64,000 nt of DNA from Cyanoderma ruficeps (taxonomy: Eukaryota > Chordata > Aves > Passeriformes > Timaliidae), in the NCBI GenBank assembly GCA_008694505.1, contig VZDJ01007753.1:16651003-16715002 (forward strand), read 5' to 3'. This document shows, piece by piece, positions 26,425-39,866 of the stretch. A model generated the notes under the pieces. That model saw nothing but the letters and a program-made list of their open reading frames with translations, had not been told where the DNA came from and searched no databases. The translations under genes were made by a program, and so were the position numbers. Each line of letters opens with the position of its first letter. The first letter of the stretch is position 1.

Positions 26425-27435
26425 GACATCCGTTTTCAGGGAGGTGTTTAGGGACGTGAGGGGCAACAGGAAAGAGTTCTGCAAGTACATCACCAGCCAG
26501 ACAGACATGAAGGAAAACATGGGAAAAGCTGAGGTACTAGATGTCTTTTTTACCTTGGTCTTTATTGGTAGGATTTGTCATCTGGAGTCCCAGGCCTTAG
26601 AGACTGGTGGGAAAGTCTGGAGCAAAGATGATTTAGCCTCAGTGAAGAAGGGCCAAGTAAGGGAACATTTTAAAAAGTTCACTATGGGAAAGTCCACGGG
26701 AACTGATAGAATGCACTTATGAGTGGTCAGAGAGCTGATATCATAGCAAAACCACTCTGAATTGTTTTTGAAAGATTGAGATAATAGAAGACTTTTCTTG
26801 AGGACTGGAAGAATGCAAGTCTTATTTTTGCCTCCAAAAAGGGCAGGAGGGCCTGAGTATTTGCAGACTGCTCAGCCTCACCTAGGCCCCTGGGAAGATG
26901 ATGGAGCAAATTTTCCTGTGAAGCCATTTCCAAACATAAGGACATGAAGATGATTAGCAATAGTTGCTGTAGCTTTAGGAAGGGGAAATCATGCTTGACC
27001 AGCCTGGCAGCCCTCTGTGATAAAATGACTGAATTGGTGGAGGAGTAAAGAGAAGTTTGTACTGTTTGACTTTAACAGTGCTTTTGTCATTGTCTCCCTT
27101 AACACTCTCCCCATCTGGTCTAGCTAAGTAGACAGGGAAAGGGATTGCAAATTGGCTGAAATGCTGGGCTCAAAGGGTGGTGACAAAAAGTCCAGCTGTA
27201 GGCCAATTAGAAGTGGTGTGCCCTAGGGGTTGATAGTAGGGCCTGGGCTGCTTATTTTCATTAATACCTGAGTGATGGGACACTGTGCACCCTCAGCAAG
27301 CTCACAGATGATGCAAAATTGGGAGGAGTGGATGGCACAACAGATGCCTGTGCTACTGTTCAGAGGGACCTCAACAGGCTAAAGACATGGGCTGAAAGAA
27401 ATCTTACTTCAAAAAGGTTCAGCAAGCAAATCTGC
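26425..27435 (+). mobile_element. CR1 LINE, decayed reverse-transcriptase region of ORF2
   Basis: About 1 kb of degraded CR1 ORF2 in + orientation. In order it shows the segment coding for S-T-G-T-D (near 26693-26707, family usually STGPD), a run matching the GKVMEQ region (near 26888), the palm motif F-D-F-N-S-A-F (27065-27085, family usually LDFSKAFD, so the second Asp has been lost), and L-T-D-D-A (27301-27315) in place of the catalytic F-A-D-D. The string GTGCACCCTCAGCA is shared with the CR1 at 24.2-24.9 kb. Stops and frameshifts interrupt it. It lacks the normal CR1 3' end with terminal ATTCTGTG repeats and breaks off near 27435, which is unusual because CR1 copies are normally truncated at the 5' side. 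Confidence 0.88.
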
Positions 27436-30400
27436 TGGAAGGGTGTCTGCACTCCAGCATCATCATCCCTGTAATTCACTGCTCACACCTTTGCAGCTGC
27501 TGGTACACTGCTGGTTCTCTGCCTTGAGCAGCACGATGCTGTTTACGTGTGGTGATTGGACTAAAATATGCAAAAACTGTTTGGAGAGAACTATCAAATC
27601 CTAGAAAAGACTGTGATAACAAAACTAAAACTTGGATTTTAAGAATACTTGAAGTGTTGATGAGGTGATTTTCACAGCTCTGGACAATTATTTAAATGTT
27701 ACTTGATGTAAGACTTCAGTGAGGCAAGGAATGTGAAAGTGGTTTTAATCACAGCTTATTTTTTTCACAGCTTGAAAATTTGCAGGGTTCCTGGCTGTCT
27801 GTCCCTGTGTTGCTGAACCCAGTCTGTACAGTCATCCCTGCTGCCACAAGTTGCATGTGATTTTTAAGTTACTTCTTCGTGAAAGTGCAACATCTTGTCC
27901 AGCTGTCCTTAAGTCTTCAAAATGAATATTGTTACGTCACATTACTGTTTGCTGAAGCACCTCTCTTTCAAGATTTTGTTCACAGTTCTCATCTTTGGAA
28001 ATACATTAGCTGTAGCTAACAATTGTAGAGAAGTGGGTTGTGAAGAGGCAAAACCTTTGAGGATGAAGATTAGGAAGAGAGTCTTAAGTTGTCTGTGTTT
28101 ACAGGTGACCAGAATAGCTTTAATAGAAGTGTTGGTGTGCACATTAAGCATCTTGTGTGATGCCATATAAAGCATTTGATATAAGAAATTGGAATCCACG
28201 AGAAACACTTGGCGAAGATGACCCGTATCGATTGTCGTGGCCAAACTTGCACAGTAAGTAAGAGTGTGTGAATTCTGGAAGGTTTTCATAAACCTTATAG
28301 AGTGAAACTTTAATGTGACTACAGTTGTTTGAGAGAAGTGAAAAGCAACAGCTTTGTAGCATCAGTGCTCAGTGTGATCTTAGAAACATAATAGTTTACA
28401 AACTTCAGAAGGACAACATGGAATCATTGTGTGCTACAAATTATGCTCTTCCCTGCTAAACAGCCCAGTGTATCAATTTCTGTTATCTAAGGTTTGAGCT
28501 GGTCTGCTGCAGTGTGTCTTTTTTGTGGTCTGATACTGTGATATCCTTCCATAGCTTTGTTCCTTCATGAATGGTGGTGCATGAGTGGAAAATCCCTCGC
28601 AGGTTTCTAAAATATGGGCAGTCTCTGGAATGCTAATGCTTCTCAGTGTTGTATAGCCACAGTACAAAACCAAATCAAGCCCCAAACTTCGATTAATGTG
28701 ATTATGCAAAGAATAAGTGTCAAAGAATTGGTGCCACTGATACTTGATGCAGATGTTAATCTATACACACAACACCTTTGCAGGCTTCTGTGGTTAACTT
28801 TTTACTTACCTTGGCTTAGCAGATGTGTCTGCTAAGGAAAGAATGGATTTTTTAGTGCATCAGTGATAGATGACCATATGTATTAATTTTGATATCAAAG
28901 TCACACAGGTATCACAAGTTTATATGAGAAGGCAGAATGCAGCCTGTTTGTCTGGAGATGAACAGAAAAATAATCTCTCCTAGTGTCCTGAATCTAGAAA
29001 TACTGTTCCAGAGGCTTTATGGGTTCCAAAGTACTGTGTTATATCAAAGGGGCATTCTCAAGCTTATTTATAAATCAAACCTCTGAAGACTTAAATTTGC
29101 TGCAGCATTTTCAGTTAACAAATGTGTCTATGCATCATCATACTATAATCAACTGCAATCAGTTTGGCAATTGCTTAGACAACCCTTGTTGGAAGGAATA
29201 TATCAATAGAAAGGGGTTCCTGTTTTAATCCTAATAACCCAAGCTGGAATGTGTGTTGTCTGCTAGATTGTTATTTGAAGTGGATGCCAGAAATTCTTAT
29301 GATAAAATCAGTGATAATCATTATACCAGTTTAAGGAGACATGAGCTCCACCTCAGAAGTTCACAGGGAACAAAATCTGGAAAATGTGATCCAAGATGAG
29401 ACTGTATGTTGCCCCAGGAATACCTGTCATGCCAAATATGAATACCCAAATTCTAAAAGCCTTTCTGCCTGTGTGACCTTTGTTTTATTTCTTGTCTGTG
29501 AAATTGATCTTATAATTTTGAGATGTTCTTGGCAGGGAATTGGTAAGAAAAATATTTATACGGTTGCAGCTGTGTGGTTCTTCCTCATGTATATACTTGA
29601 TTCCAGATGTCTAGATCCAAGCAGGAATTAAATGGATTTTCCTTTTTAAAGAGATGGTAGTCAAGTCCCTGATGTGTACAGTAGCATGACTGCAGTGTAG
29701 TTTGTTGAAGATCTCAAAGTGACAGTAAGTGTTTAAACAGAATTGTTTTCTCATTTTAAATAGAAATAATTATGGCACAGTGCACTGTGAAAACCGTAGC
29801 ATTACAGGCAGGTAAGCAGTCCAGGACTTCATGAAGATCTTTGGATAGACTTTGCTCAGTCTAAAATTGGACCTCAAAAACTAACTTTTTCACTTAAAGG
29901 TTGCTCAGTGCAATTGAAGCTGAACAGTAAAAATACAGTGAAAACCAAACAACTCTGTATCAACTCTTTGAAGAGGGTTTATTTTTTTCTTGTAAGTTTG
30001 TACAAAGCCCAAGTAGCAGTTCATAATGTAATGATGCTTTCTAAAAAAATACGTTTATGGATCTTTTCCACATACTAACATATTTATTATTTAAAATGTC
30101 ATCTGTGAATTTAACAATACTTCTAGTTCCTGAGAAATGGAATCTCAATCTTGCTTTACTTTATAGAAAATGGTGTATATAGATTGGAAGGAATGTGACT
30201 AGAGCCTGTAAATTGTAACATCTGGTTTATTCAGTCTGGGTTGTGTGATTTGCTTTGTCATTGTGTTAAAAAGTACAGTGTGAAATTGAGCTTCACTGTT
30301 TGAACTAGGCTTTAATATATGCAAGCTCAGATTGATTCTCTGACTTGGCTTTGCGTTTTGCTGTGTGTTGCTTGCACAATTCTCTTTGCTGTTTGATAAA

Positions 30401-31238
30401 ATTACGTTCTCTCTCTCAATGATTCTTAGCTGTTAACCTTAACTTGATGTTAAAAAATGAGGTAATGCATTTTATCTAAGGTATGAAAAGCTTGAGCTGG
30501 AAAAAATACCAAGTGTTTGAGATCTCATCTGTCAGGTTTATTTTCCTCCACATTTCAGTTTCAAGTGCAAATATCTAGAGATGCAAACTACTGGCTGATG
30601 CTTAGCGGTTGAACTAAACATGAGAGCAGGCTTGTCCAGCTGTTTCACTCCAGTAAACATTGTTAAGGTTTATAACACTAACCTGAATTAAGCTTTTGTG
30701 TAGTTTTCAGCAGACATTTTACTAAAAAAGATTGAAATAATGTTGCTTATTTGCTCAATGCTCTCCACTTGCATGAACTTCAAGAAAAGTGCAGAGACCA
30801 CTATTCATCCTGAGAGAACTGGTAGATAAATACAAAGGTCTGATAATAAAAACCACAGTAAAACCATATTCAAAGTAGTCATTTGAGTAATTTGAGCCAG
30901 TCTTTCTGCTAATTTTGTATTTTGAGAAAATAAGACCTTTTGACCAGTAAAAAGCAGTAATTTACGAGAGAAATAGGTACAATATTACCAGTTTATTTAG
31001 GAGCCCTGCAGTTTAGTATTGACTTACACAGCTTGTTCTTTAAGAACTTGGTGCCAGTCCTAAGAAATACTGCAAATGAACCCGATTAAGATACTTGTTG
31101 ACCTTGTTTCTTATGTCATAAGCATCTCCTCACAGGTTTGGAAATGCAGTCCTAAAAAAGGAAACACAGAAAAACCCCCAAAGCAGTAAACATCCCATTT
31201 TTTTCCTAAACAGATGCACACACTTTACTTAGTGAACA

Positions 31239-31276
31239 GACTAAGTTCACATAAATTGGACTATGTTCACATAAAT
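31239..31276 (+). repeat. Short tandem duplication, 20-bp period
   Basis: GACTAAGTTCACATAAAT (31239-31256) is followed by GACTATGTTCACATAAAT (31259-31276), one mismatch apart. Probably replication slippage; no function is implied. Confidence 0.75.
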
Positions 31277-32640
31277 CCCAAATATCTATATTGGAAGAAA
31301 CAGCAAATAATTAATAGCAGTTTCGTTCTGCTAAACCAGTTTCAGGAAGCATGTAACTTCAAAAGAGAATGGATATAACAAAGAAAACTTTGACACAAGA
31401 CTACCACACAGGGAGCTTCACAAATACCATGTTCCTAGTTCCCTGCAGCTGCCAAGTGGACATGTTCACCAGGATATCTGGCCTGGACAAGGCTTGGTTA
31501 GAAAAGCCTCTGTGTTCTTTGACAACAATTTTTTTGAAAGCCAAAATAAGTAACCAGCAGAAGTGTATTTATTATCCTAATCTCCAAATTTGCACGCTTC
31601 TTACTGCTTTCCTGACAGGATGTTTTGGTGGACAGTGTGTCCCTCCCTTAAGGTCAAGACGGGACAGGGAGTAGATCTTCACCCTTTGGAACTGGAGCCA
31701 TTTTAAACAATGATGCACCTTTGATATGTGACTGTCTGGAGAGAAGAGGGGTATTAGCCGCAGCACTTCCTCATATTGTTGTGTACTCAGAGGCACGTCA
31801 CTGGGAAAGTCTCAAATCTTTACAAAGTCCACATTGTAAACTGAACTGTGTGCAAAGCTGTAATTTATGAAAACTCAATTTCTTGAAGACCTTTGTACTA
31901 ATTAGTTTAAAACTCTGCCCTTGGTTTGTAGATAGAGTTTAGTGGACTGTTTTACTCCATGTGACACAGCTGCTTTAAACAGCAAGATAAATGCTGAGGA
32001 AGTTTTTAGGTAGCGTTTGGGTTTGTTTTTCTGTTCATTTTTTTTCACCCAAATCATAACTCTTAATTTACATCCTTCACATCTACATAGACTGACTTTA
32101 GACACCTTTATATAGTTGAATTAGAGGGCTGGGTTAGTAGGGATTTTAAAATTATTTTTATTATTTTTAAAGAAATTTTCTGCTGGAAGTTTTCTTGTGA
32201 ACTTTTTTCTGTGTAGGAACTCATTTCTGTCCGTACAGTGCTGTGAGTTGTTGTTTAGTGAGTGCTGCTTCTGGATTACTTGTAGTATTGCTCCTCATTA
32301 TGTAAGCTTTCCAGTTTGAAAAAATGGCACTAGTTTAATTTCAGTGGCATGGCTGTAACATTTTGAGAACTACTTGGCACAAGGAGTGCAAGAGGTATCA
32401 TGCCAGTTAACGCTGGTGGAGCTTATTTGTGCACTGGTCTGCAAACTGAATTCTGAACCAGCAGTTTAATGTGTTTTCTCAGGTGTAGCACTCTGCTTAT
32501 GCGGGTGTTGGTCCAAAAAACCTGCCCTTAAAGTGTTCTCCGAAAAAGCTGAATTCCATTTTACTGCTGACACATAACATGTTTTCAGATAAGTGCAAAG
32601 GAGCCCTCTTTGTAAATTAAAATTAAATTATGAAGGAGAT

Positions 32641-32680
32641 TCTGTGTGTGTGCGTGCTCTGTGTTGTGGTGGTGGTGGTT
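32641..32680 (+). repeat. GT/GGT-rich simple repeat
   Basis: A short stretch of TG repeats merging into four GGT units, next to T and C runs. A low-complexity microsatellite-like site. Confidence 0.6.
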
Positions 32681-35600
32681 TTTTCCCCCAAAGATCTGAA
32701 CGTAGGTCTGATCTCTGATTACAGCTCAAAGAGCTGCCAGAAAATCTACTGTAGTGGTTTGATAAGTGGTTAGCTCTTCTGGGAGGAGGGTTGGGAATGA
32801 ATATCAATTTTCATAAGAGGCTTGATTTTTCATGTTGCAAAAGAAAAAAAAAAGCTTCTTTATTCAGGCAGTAGACTCTACTCACCAGAATGATTGTTGA
32901 AACAAAATCATTGATACACAAGCTGTAGATTTGCTTCAAGGTAGAAGTTTTAAGTATTGATATTTGATAGGATTTTAGGATTTAATTAGGAAGTGTTTGA
33001 CTTGCAGAGAACCACATGCCAACTTAAGCTAAGTATGTAGAATTCTGATAGAAGAATAGTAGCATAATTAAGATCAACTAGTAATTTCATCAGGTGTGAA
33101 AGTATTTTGTAATTCTCAGTAAATTAGAAATAGTTTTGGTGCACTCATGGCAGTTGTAAAGCAAATCTTTTGCCTTTAAAGGGGAAAAAAAAGATGGAAA
33201 AGGATAGGAGAGGAAATCATGGCAGTCTCTTTGGGTTAGATTTAAGGTTCACAACACAGAGATGTGTTGACTGCTGTGATGAGAACTTTCTATTAGTACT
33301 TTCAGTGAGATGGGGAAGAAGGGATTAGAGCCGTGACTTTCCTACTGAGAGGAAAGCCTTTAATTTTGGTTTCTACAGAAATGAAGAGGACAATTGTCCA
33401 CTTCTGAGCCTTCCTGAATATAAATGTGATGTTGTCTTTCACTTACCATGGGTTCTTTTTCTTTGTTTTTAGCTAAGAAGTGCTTTATTTCCTCTGCTGT
33501 TTTTAATGGAACAGAAAATGGAGATGAGAAGGAATGGCTTCTCGCTTAGGCTGGAGTTTGCACAGAGGCTCTTTGGTCTGTTTCTTTTCTTTGCGTGAGT
33601 TGCTGAGGACTGGAATCGGTCAGGGAGCAGGACAGTGCATCTGGGAAGCTGAGAGGGAAGGGCACAGCAGAGCTGTGCAAGACCAGTGTCCTCACTGTAC
33701 ACAGTCTTCTTCTCTAACCCACTATCCCATAGTAGTGGTTTGGATCAGTTTAATTCTGGTAGCATTTTAATGTATGAATGAAGGGAGTGAGATAACTGTG
33801 GAAGAACCCAGTGTTATCTTGTGAAACTTTACCAGCGAGCTGGAAGTCTGGCTCTACCTCACAGTTTGTTATTAATTAATAGTGGGACTTGATTTTGTAT
33901 TTTTGTTACTTGAAGACTGATGGAAAGGGTTTTTCTTCCCCTCACTTTTGCGTAGGATATTTATTTGTGAGTGAAGGTGTTCAAAACATGATACTTTGGT
34001 GTATGTTTAGATAGTGATTGATGTTGGGGGTGGGTATTTCCTGATACTTAATGATGGTTTAGAAGAGTTAGTCATCATTGGCCAGGAAATACCAACTCCA
34101 GATTAGATCGAGTTCAATTATCTAAAAGATATTTCAGTGTCCATCTGAATGTGGAATGTTGCCAGAGACATTGTGTTCATAATAGCATCTCGTTTTAGTG
34201 TTTAATTATAGAATTAGTGGCTGTATGTGGGTTCTGTTTGCTATGAATATGTCATCTTGAAGTCACTACCTCTGCTGCCACAGTTTTAGGAAGTGGTCAG
34301 GCAGTGTTGCTTAAAAGTTGATTAAAATTTTGTGACTGCAAGAATTTTGGGTTCTCAAATGAAAGAATACATAGTACTTCTCTCCCTCCCTGCCCTCGGC
34401 GACCACAATTGCCATCTACGTAAATTTTGCAGTGTATTTCAGTCTGGGATTCAAACTGCATCTTTTCAGGTTAATCAAGTTCCCTTCTACTTTCTAAATG
34501 GGAATTATGATTCTCTGTTTTTAGTTCCGTGTACATGCATTAGTTTGTACTTGGCATGATAGAAATAAGTAAGTTTGTTTAAGAAAAATGGATAGAAATG
34601 CAGAAGCTAACATATGCCATTACGAAACAGCCATGGTATGTGTAACCAAACAGGGAGGGAGGGTATATTTTCTGACATTTAAAAAAAAAGAAAAAAGTAT
34701 TTCTAAGTATCTTTAAAGAGATACTTATACTGGATATTTGCTCTAGTCTTTACTGACGAAGTAAACCATGTTGACTGAATATACTGTGGGAGTTCAAGAG
34801 GGGTAAAAGCCATTAGTGACTTCTTTAATTCAAGGCTGAAGGGAGAAATTCTGAGAATGTCTGGCTGCCTCTATCTCTCCTATGCCTTTTGGCTTCTTTC
34901 CTTCTCAGGACAGGTGAATTTTTCCAGCTCTAATCTTGTAAAAAGCATATACTGGGACTTAGCTGTGTAATTGTAGGCCTCTATGCTTCCATTAAGTATT
35001 AAGCTCCTTTGGAATAGGCTGTCTGCTGTCTAGGCTTGTAACTGTCTTATTAGTACACCTTGGGATCCTGTCTGCACAGTTATTTTTATAGGTGTGTGCT
35101 GAAGAGTAAAGTAGCTCTGTCAGTCATAAAGACAAACTCGAATGAGTGAAAGCAGGATTCACAAATAACACGAAATTCAGTTTATAGAACTAAACATACT
35201 ACATGCTGTACATACCCAAATGTTTCACTCTGGACCTCATCCTGCTCCTTCTCAGTTGTTTTTTACAAGCTTTCTTAGGTTATCAGTGAACACAGCTGGA
35301 GCTGGCAAAACCTTTGTAAGCCTTGAAGATGCAGAGGAAATGAGGCATCTCCAGTGGCCCGTCCCACTGATGCAATTGCTCAGGCTCTGCAGAAGAGACA
35401 GGGTGTTGCTGAAGGTTTCACTGAGGATATTGTACCTAAGTGGAGGACTGTTGTCGCCTCCTAAAACTCACTGTTTTTCGTTCTCTGTCACAGAAGGATG
35501 GACTTCATGAGCACATTAACTGCAGGGATTTAAAAAAAGAAGGGTTCAGTAGATTATATTTTTAATTTTATGTGGATGTGTCAGTTGCTGCTCTTGTGGA

Positions 35601-37808
35601 CTGTAATAAGTGACAGAGTAAGCTGTGCTAGCTTCTGTAGCAGCCTGTAGCTATTGCTTCTGATTGAGTTGTCCTAAGGCATTATGACAGTAGTGGTTTG
35701 GTAGAAAATGTTTGCTTTGGAGTCTCAGAACTGATGCAGGCACTACCAGAATGTGTCCAAAAGAAGGCAGCTGAAGGTGGTTTTGGTTTGTGTACACTGC
35801 AGTTGCCCAGATCCAAGTTAGGTAACCGGGCTGTGGCCTTTGAGGCCATGTGCAATTGGTTTGGGTTTCCCAAAGTGTTCCAGTGCACCTGCCCTAGGAT
35901 GAAGGCTGTCCAGGCCCTTCCTGTTGCATGTCATATCTGGATGCCTAATGTGAGGGGGTGTGGGTGGTGAAGAGAATTTGCAGGGAGTGTCTCAGGGCAG
36001 CCTGTCCAGCGAAGCCTGTGTCACAGCTACATTCTTGCCTTACCTTCTCTCTCTTGCAGAACTTTACCTTTTCATGGTCTGAATTTTGGGGAACTGTATC
36101 ATCTGGATTTGTCTGTAGTGTAACTGACCAAGTCTGTATGGGTAGTAATCTGTGGAGTTCTTAAAACAGCAGACTTTTTTTTTTTCATATGGTAAGTAAA
36201 GTGTTATGGAAACCAACAGCTTAAAACTATCGGTGAAAGTGAATGTTTTGTAGTTTTCAAATCTTGGGTGGGCCACATTCAAATTATTGAAGGAGGTATT
36301 TGTTAGCACTTGTTTGAATTAGGTACAACAGTATACTCTGTCAGTTCTCATTGTTTGACTGGTTGTGTAATCTGTTTATTCCCTGAATTAAGCTTGTGAT
36401 TTTCCCCATAATTTCTTAAAAACAGAATACCAAATCTTTTCATTTTAAGATTTTGTGAGCTTTAGAATTTGAGAGATTCTATGAAAGATCATAAATAAAT
36501 TGCAGGGCATCCTGAGGAAGTTTATTCCTTTTTAAAATGTGTATCCTAATATAACTGAGAACATTGTGTGGAAGTGCTCTTTGTGTTCTTGGAACTCGTC
36601 TCAAGCTAAACCTTTAACTTCAGTGAGATCGTTAAGAAGTCCCTCTAATTGTTTGCATAGGGAGAATCTTTAACCACTTAAAATAGATCCAGAAAAGGTT
36701 ACTAGTTACTGATATGTTGAAAGGTTGAACCTTTGAAATGCAATATAATGTAAACGTAAATAAACACTGGGTGTTCTTACAGTGTATTTAGTAGATAAAT
36801 CCAAATGTTTCTCTGTTTTGAAGACTTGAATCTTGCCTTGGGTTTGGTTTTAAACATCATACTCATTAAGCTGATGCTATTGATATTCAGACTTCTACTC
36901 AAAATCTATTTCTTCTGTGATGCCAGTCAATAATTAGTCACTGTAAAAGCTAGATAAGATGCCATTTAGCAATAGCTGTGCCAGTGATGAGGTAATCTCT
37001 TTTTATTCATGTTTTAGTTATTTAGTTAATTTTCTCCTTCTCAGACCTGGGACATAATGCTTAGTCAGTAATACTGACACACAGAGCCTGCTCCTATAAT
37101 CCCTGGGTAACTACATCTATGAAAAGCACGTTGTTTCTTTTCTTTCCCATTCCCAAAATAATTTTATAAAGGAGAATCAGAATCAGAGGTTCTAGTTCTG
37201 AATTTGTACCAGAGTGAGCATAGATTTACTTCATATGATGGTCATGAAGCTGGGATACTTAGGTTTTACAGAGGTGTTCAGTCATCCCTCTTTGCTGATG
37301 TGTTGAATTCCCTTGGTCCCTTCTGGAGTCTCCCTTCAAACACAACAGGAGCTCTGCTGAGAGCTTCACATATTGTAGCTGTTTTAGTTTTACTGACACA
37401 GTCGTTTTCATGTGTAACATAATACTATTATCTAGCAGGAAATACAGTCTCCTACTGTGAATCTCAAGACTATCAAATATTTTAGGAATGCTTTCTAACC
37501 TTCTTTCCAGTATCAGGGAAATAAGTATGTCAAATAGTCCTGTTCTGCGCCACCCACACCCATCTAGCCCTTTAGGAAAAAAATTTAAAAGTTTGCTTTA
37601 GGTGTCTTCACTCTCATGAAATATAAGACAATTTTTAAAATTCTTTTCAGATATTAATTGTTTTGTAAGTCCAGGGTGGCTTTTAGAAGAGGAATGTAGC
37701 AATAACAAAATTTCAAAAATTCCTTTTTAGTAGAAAAGACACTTAGCTATAGAGAATACTTTGAAAAGTAAAAATGTTCTTAGTAGAACGACACCCTCCC
37801 CTCCCCAT

Positions 37809-37837
37809 CAAACAAACAAATGAACAAACAAAAAAAG
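37809..37837 (+). repeat. (AAAC)n simple repeat
   Basis: Imperfect CAAA/AAAC units, interrupted by TGAAC, run into an A-rich end. Preceded by a C-rich run. Simple repeat only. Confidence 0.7.
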
Positions 37838-38451
37838 GGAGTAGGACAATTTAACTGCAAAAACTGGAGCAGATCACATGTGTGTTCAGCTATGAATATG
37901 ATCTTAAGCTTGGGGAAACTTTAGATGTGTTCTGTGAAGTTAACTTATGCAGTCAGTCACGTCTTTTGGGATTCTTGCCTTACTAGTTAATCTGGTTTTT
38001 CACACAAATTTTACTTGTTTTATGTAGAAAACATAAATTCAGTAACAGGATTGTATGCATTGGTATGTAATATACAAGGGGGATTTTTCTGTAGCCCAAA
38101 TTTCTGATTTCTTTCCCAGCCTTATTTCTTGGTTGCTCTGTTTCTTTGAGAGTTCAGAACATGCAGGCTGTATGCCTTAAAGTAGGCCATTTCCTGAATC
38201 TCCTCTTATTCCTTTATTCTGTGTTGCTGGAACTTTGCTCGGTGTGTAATGAGTATTTGGGTCTCCCACATATGGCTCCAATCTCCTCCTGTATCCGCAG
38301 CACTGGATATTTATAGCAAGCCCGGCTAAATGCATTATTCCAGCGGTGAGAAACTGACTCAGTGCACATTGCAATTCCTCCTGCGCCATGTCTGTGACCA
38401 ACTGTGGAGTTTTGGCATGCATTGCATTCCTGGGTGTGGTTGTAGGACAAT

Positions 38452-38475
38452 CCAAGATAACCTCAGTTATCTTGG
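38452..38475. repeat. Perfect hairpin, 10-bp stem and 4-base loop
   Basis: CCAAGATAAC is followed by the loop CTCA and then GTTATCTTGG, an exact inverted repeat. Transcribed in either direction, it would form a compact stem-loop. No longer precursor-like pairing is evident on either side, so a microRNA precursor is not supported. Confidence 0.85.
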
Positions 38476-39836
38476 CTTTGTTACAGCAGCCTGTTGCATT
38501 TTAGAAGTTCATGTTAAAGGCTATGAAAACCACTTAATTCCAGACTCTGAAGTTTTTCTGTCACCTTCATCTTTAGTTCTTCTTTTTTGTAAAAATTCAG
38601 GGAGAAAGGTTATATGAGGAATAAAAAAGGCCTGTGTAGATCACTAGCTTGATATTTCAAGATACTGGGAATAAAAATTTATATAGTTGTGATTACTTGT
38701 CACGTTTGGAGTTTAGAATCCGGGGCACACTGAATTTCATCCTCTTGTTTCTGCTGTAGTTTCAGGGTTCAGGAGGTTTCATCTTGTACCACCATTAAGT
38801 CTACTTCCATTCAGGATGACTGTAATGTTTAATCTTAAGAAACTTCTAAAATTCAAGTTGATGGACCAGGAAAGGACTCAGCCTTGAGTTGAACTTGAGA
38901 ACAGAAGGACCAAGTACAAGAAAGAAATTGAACATGGAAAAACCCACTGTACCTGCCAGACATGATGCATGGACTGCAACCCTTTCTGGTAATAAGGAAC
39001 TTCCAATAGGCAACGTGAATATGAGTGTCCTGGAAACTGTTGTCACTTAATGGTGTTGTCACTGCTCAGACTCAAGACTTGGAAGGGCTGAGGAAGTTCT
39101 GTTGGTTTGTGTAGTCAGACACCACGTACTTCATAAAGATGTTTCTATATAATCCCTGTGTGAAATGCTGGTGGTCAACTTCAGTGGGTGTATTTCACAA
39201 TAGAGAGAGGTGCAAAAGGAGAACATGATCTTTGCCCCTTCCTCTGTAGAGTATTTTCTTACAGACGTTAGGGGAACAATATAAGAACCGTCAACTCATT
39301 AAATACTTAATTTATCCCTAATTAAAAAGGGGTGACTTAAGTAGGCTGCCCTTGAAAACAGTTCTAACATTTGCAAATCGGTAGGTTTCATTGAAGAAGC
39401 CTTATTTATGTAAAATACTGAATATGAATAACTGATGAACATGTTATTGCATTGATGATTGATCTTTTTGGGTGATACTTGTGAGTTCATCAACTTTGCC
39501 TGACCACTGCAAAATATCAATTTGGCATTGCTCTTAAATCTGGTTAGTGTGAAATTTGAGAAAAAATGGTTTGTGGCTTGCAACAGCACTTTTTGAGGCA
39601 TGTGATTCATATGCGCGTAGACACTTGCATAATTTTACTGTCATGAGACTAAATTGGTCAGAGAAACATATGTAATAGCTACTTGGCTTTTTGTGCTCCT
39701 ACTTCATAGAAGTTCTGTGATGTGGGAAACCAAATTCTCAAGTCTCAGTGCTGGCAAAGCTGTGCATTTATGCTTGTAGGAAGGCTTTGTATAAAAGCTT
39801 TCAGCATCGCTCACCTACAGTGGTTAGATTGCTATG

Positions 39837-39866
39837 ATTGCTCACATTGCAATTGCTCACATTGCA
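39837..39866 (+). repeat. 15-bp perfect tandem duplication
   Basis: ATTGCTCACATTGCA occurs twice, head to tail, with no mismatch. It lies at the downstream end of the 185-codon antisense open frame, so it partly shapes that chance frame's border. Confidence 0.85.

Noticed and set aside
35698..35970. 90-codon Cys-rich open frame on the + strand
   Set aside because: No recognised zinc-binding spacing or family. Overlapping frames are also open on the other strand, as in GC-richer noncoding sequence.
38452..38475. microRNA precursor
   Set aside because: The perfect stem is only 10 bp, and the flanks do not extend the pairing to the length of a precursor hairpin.
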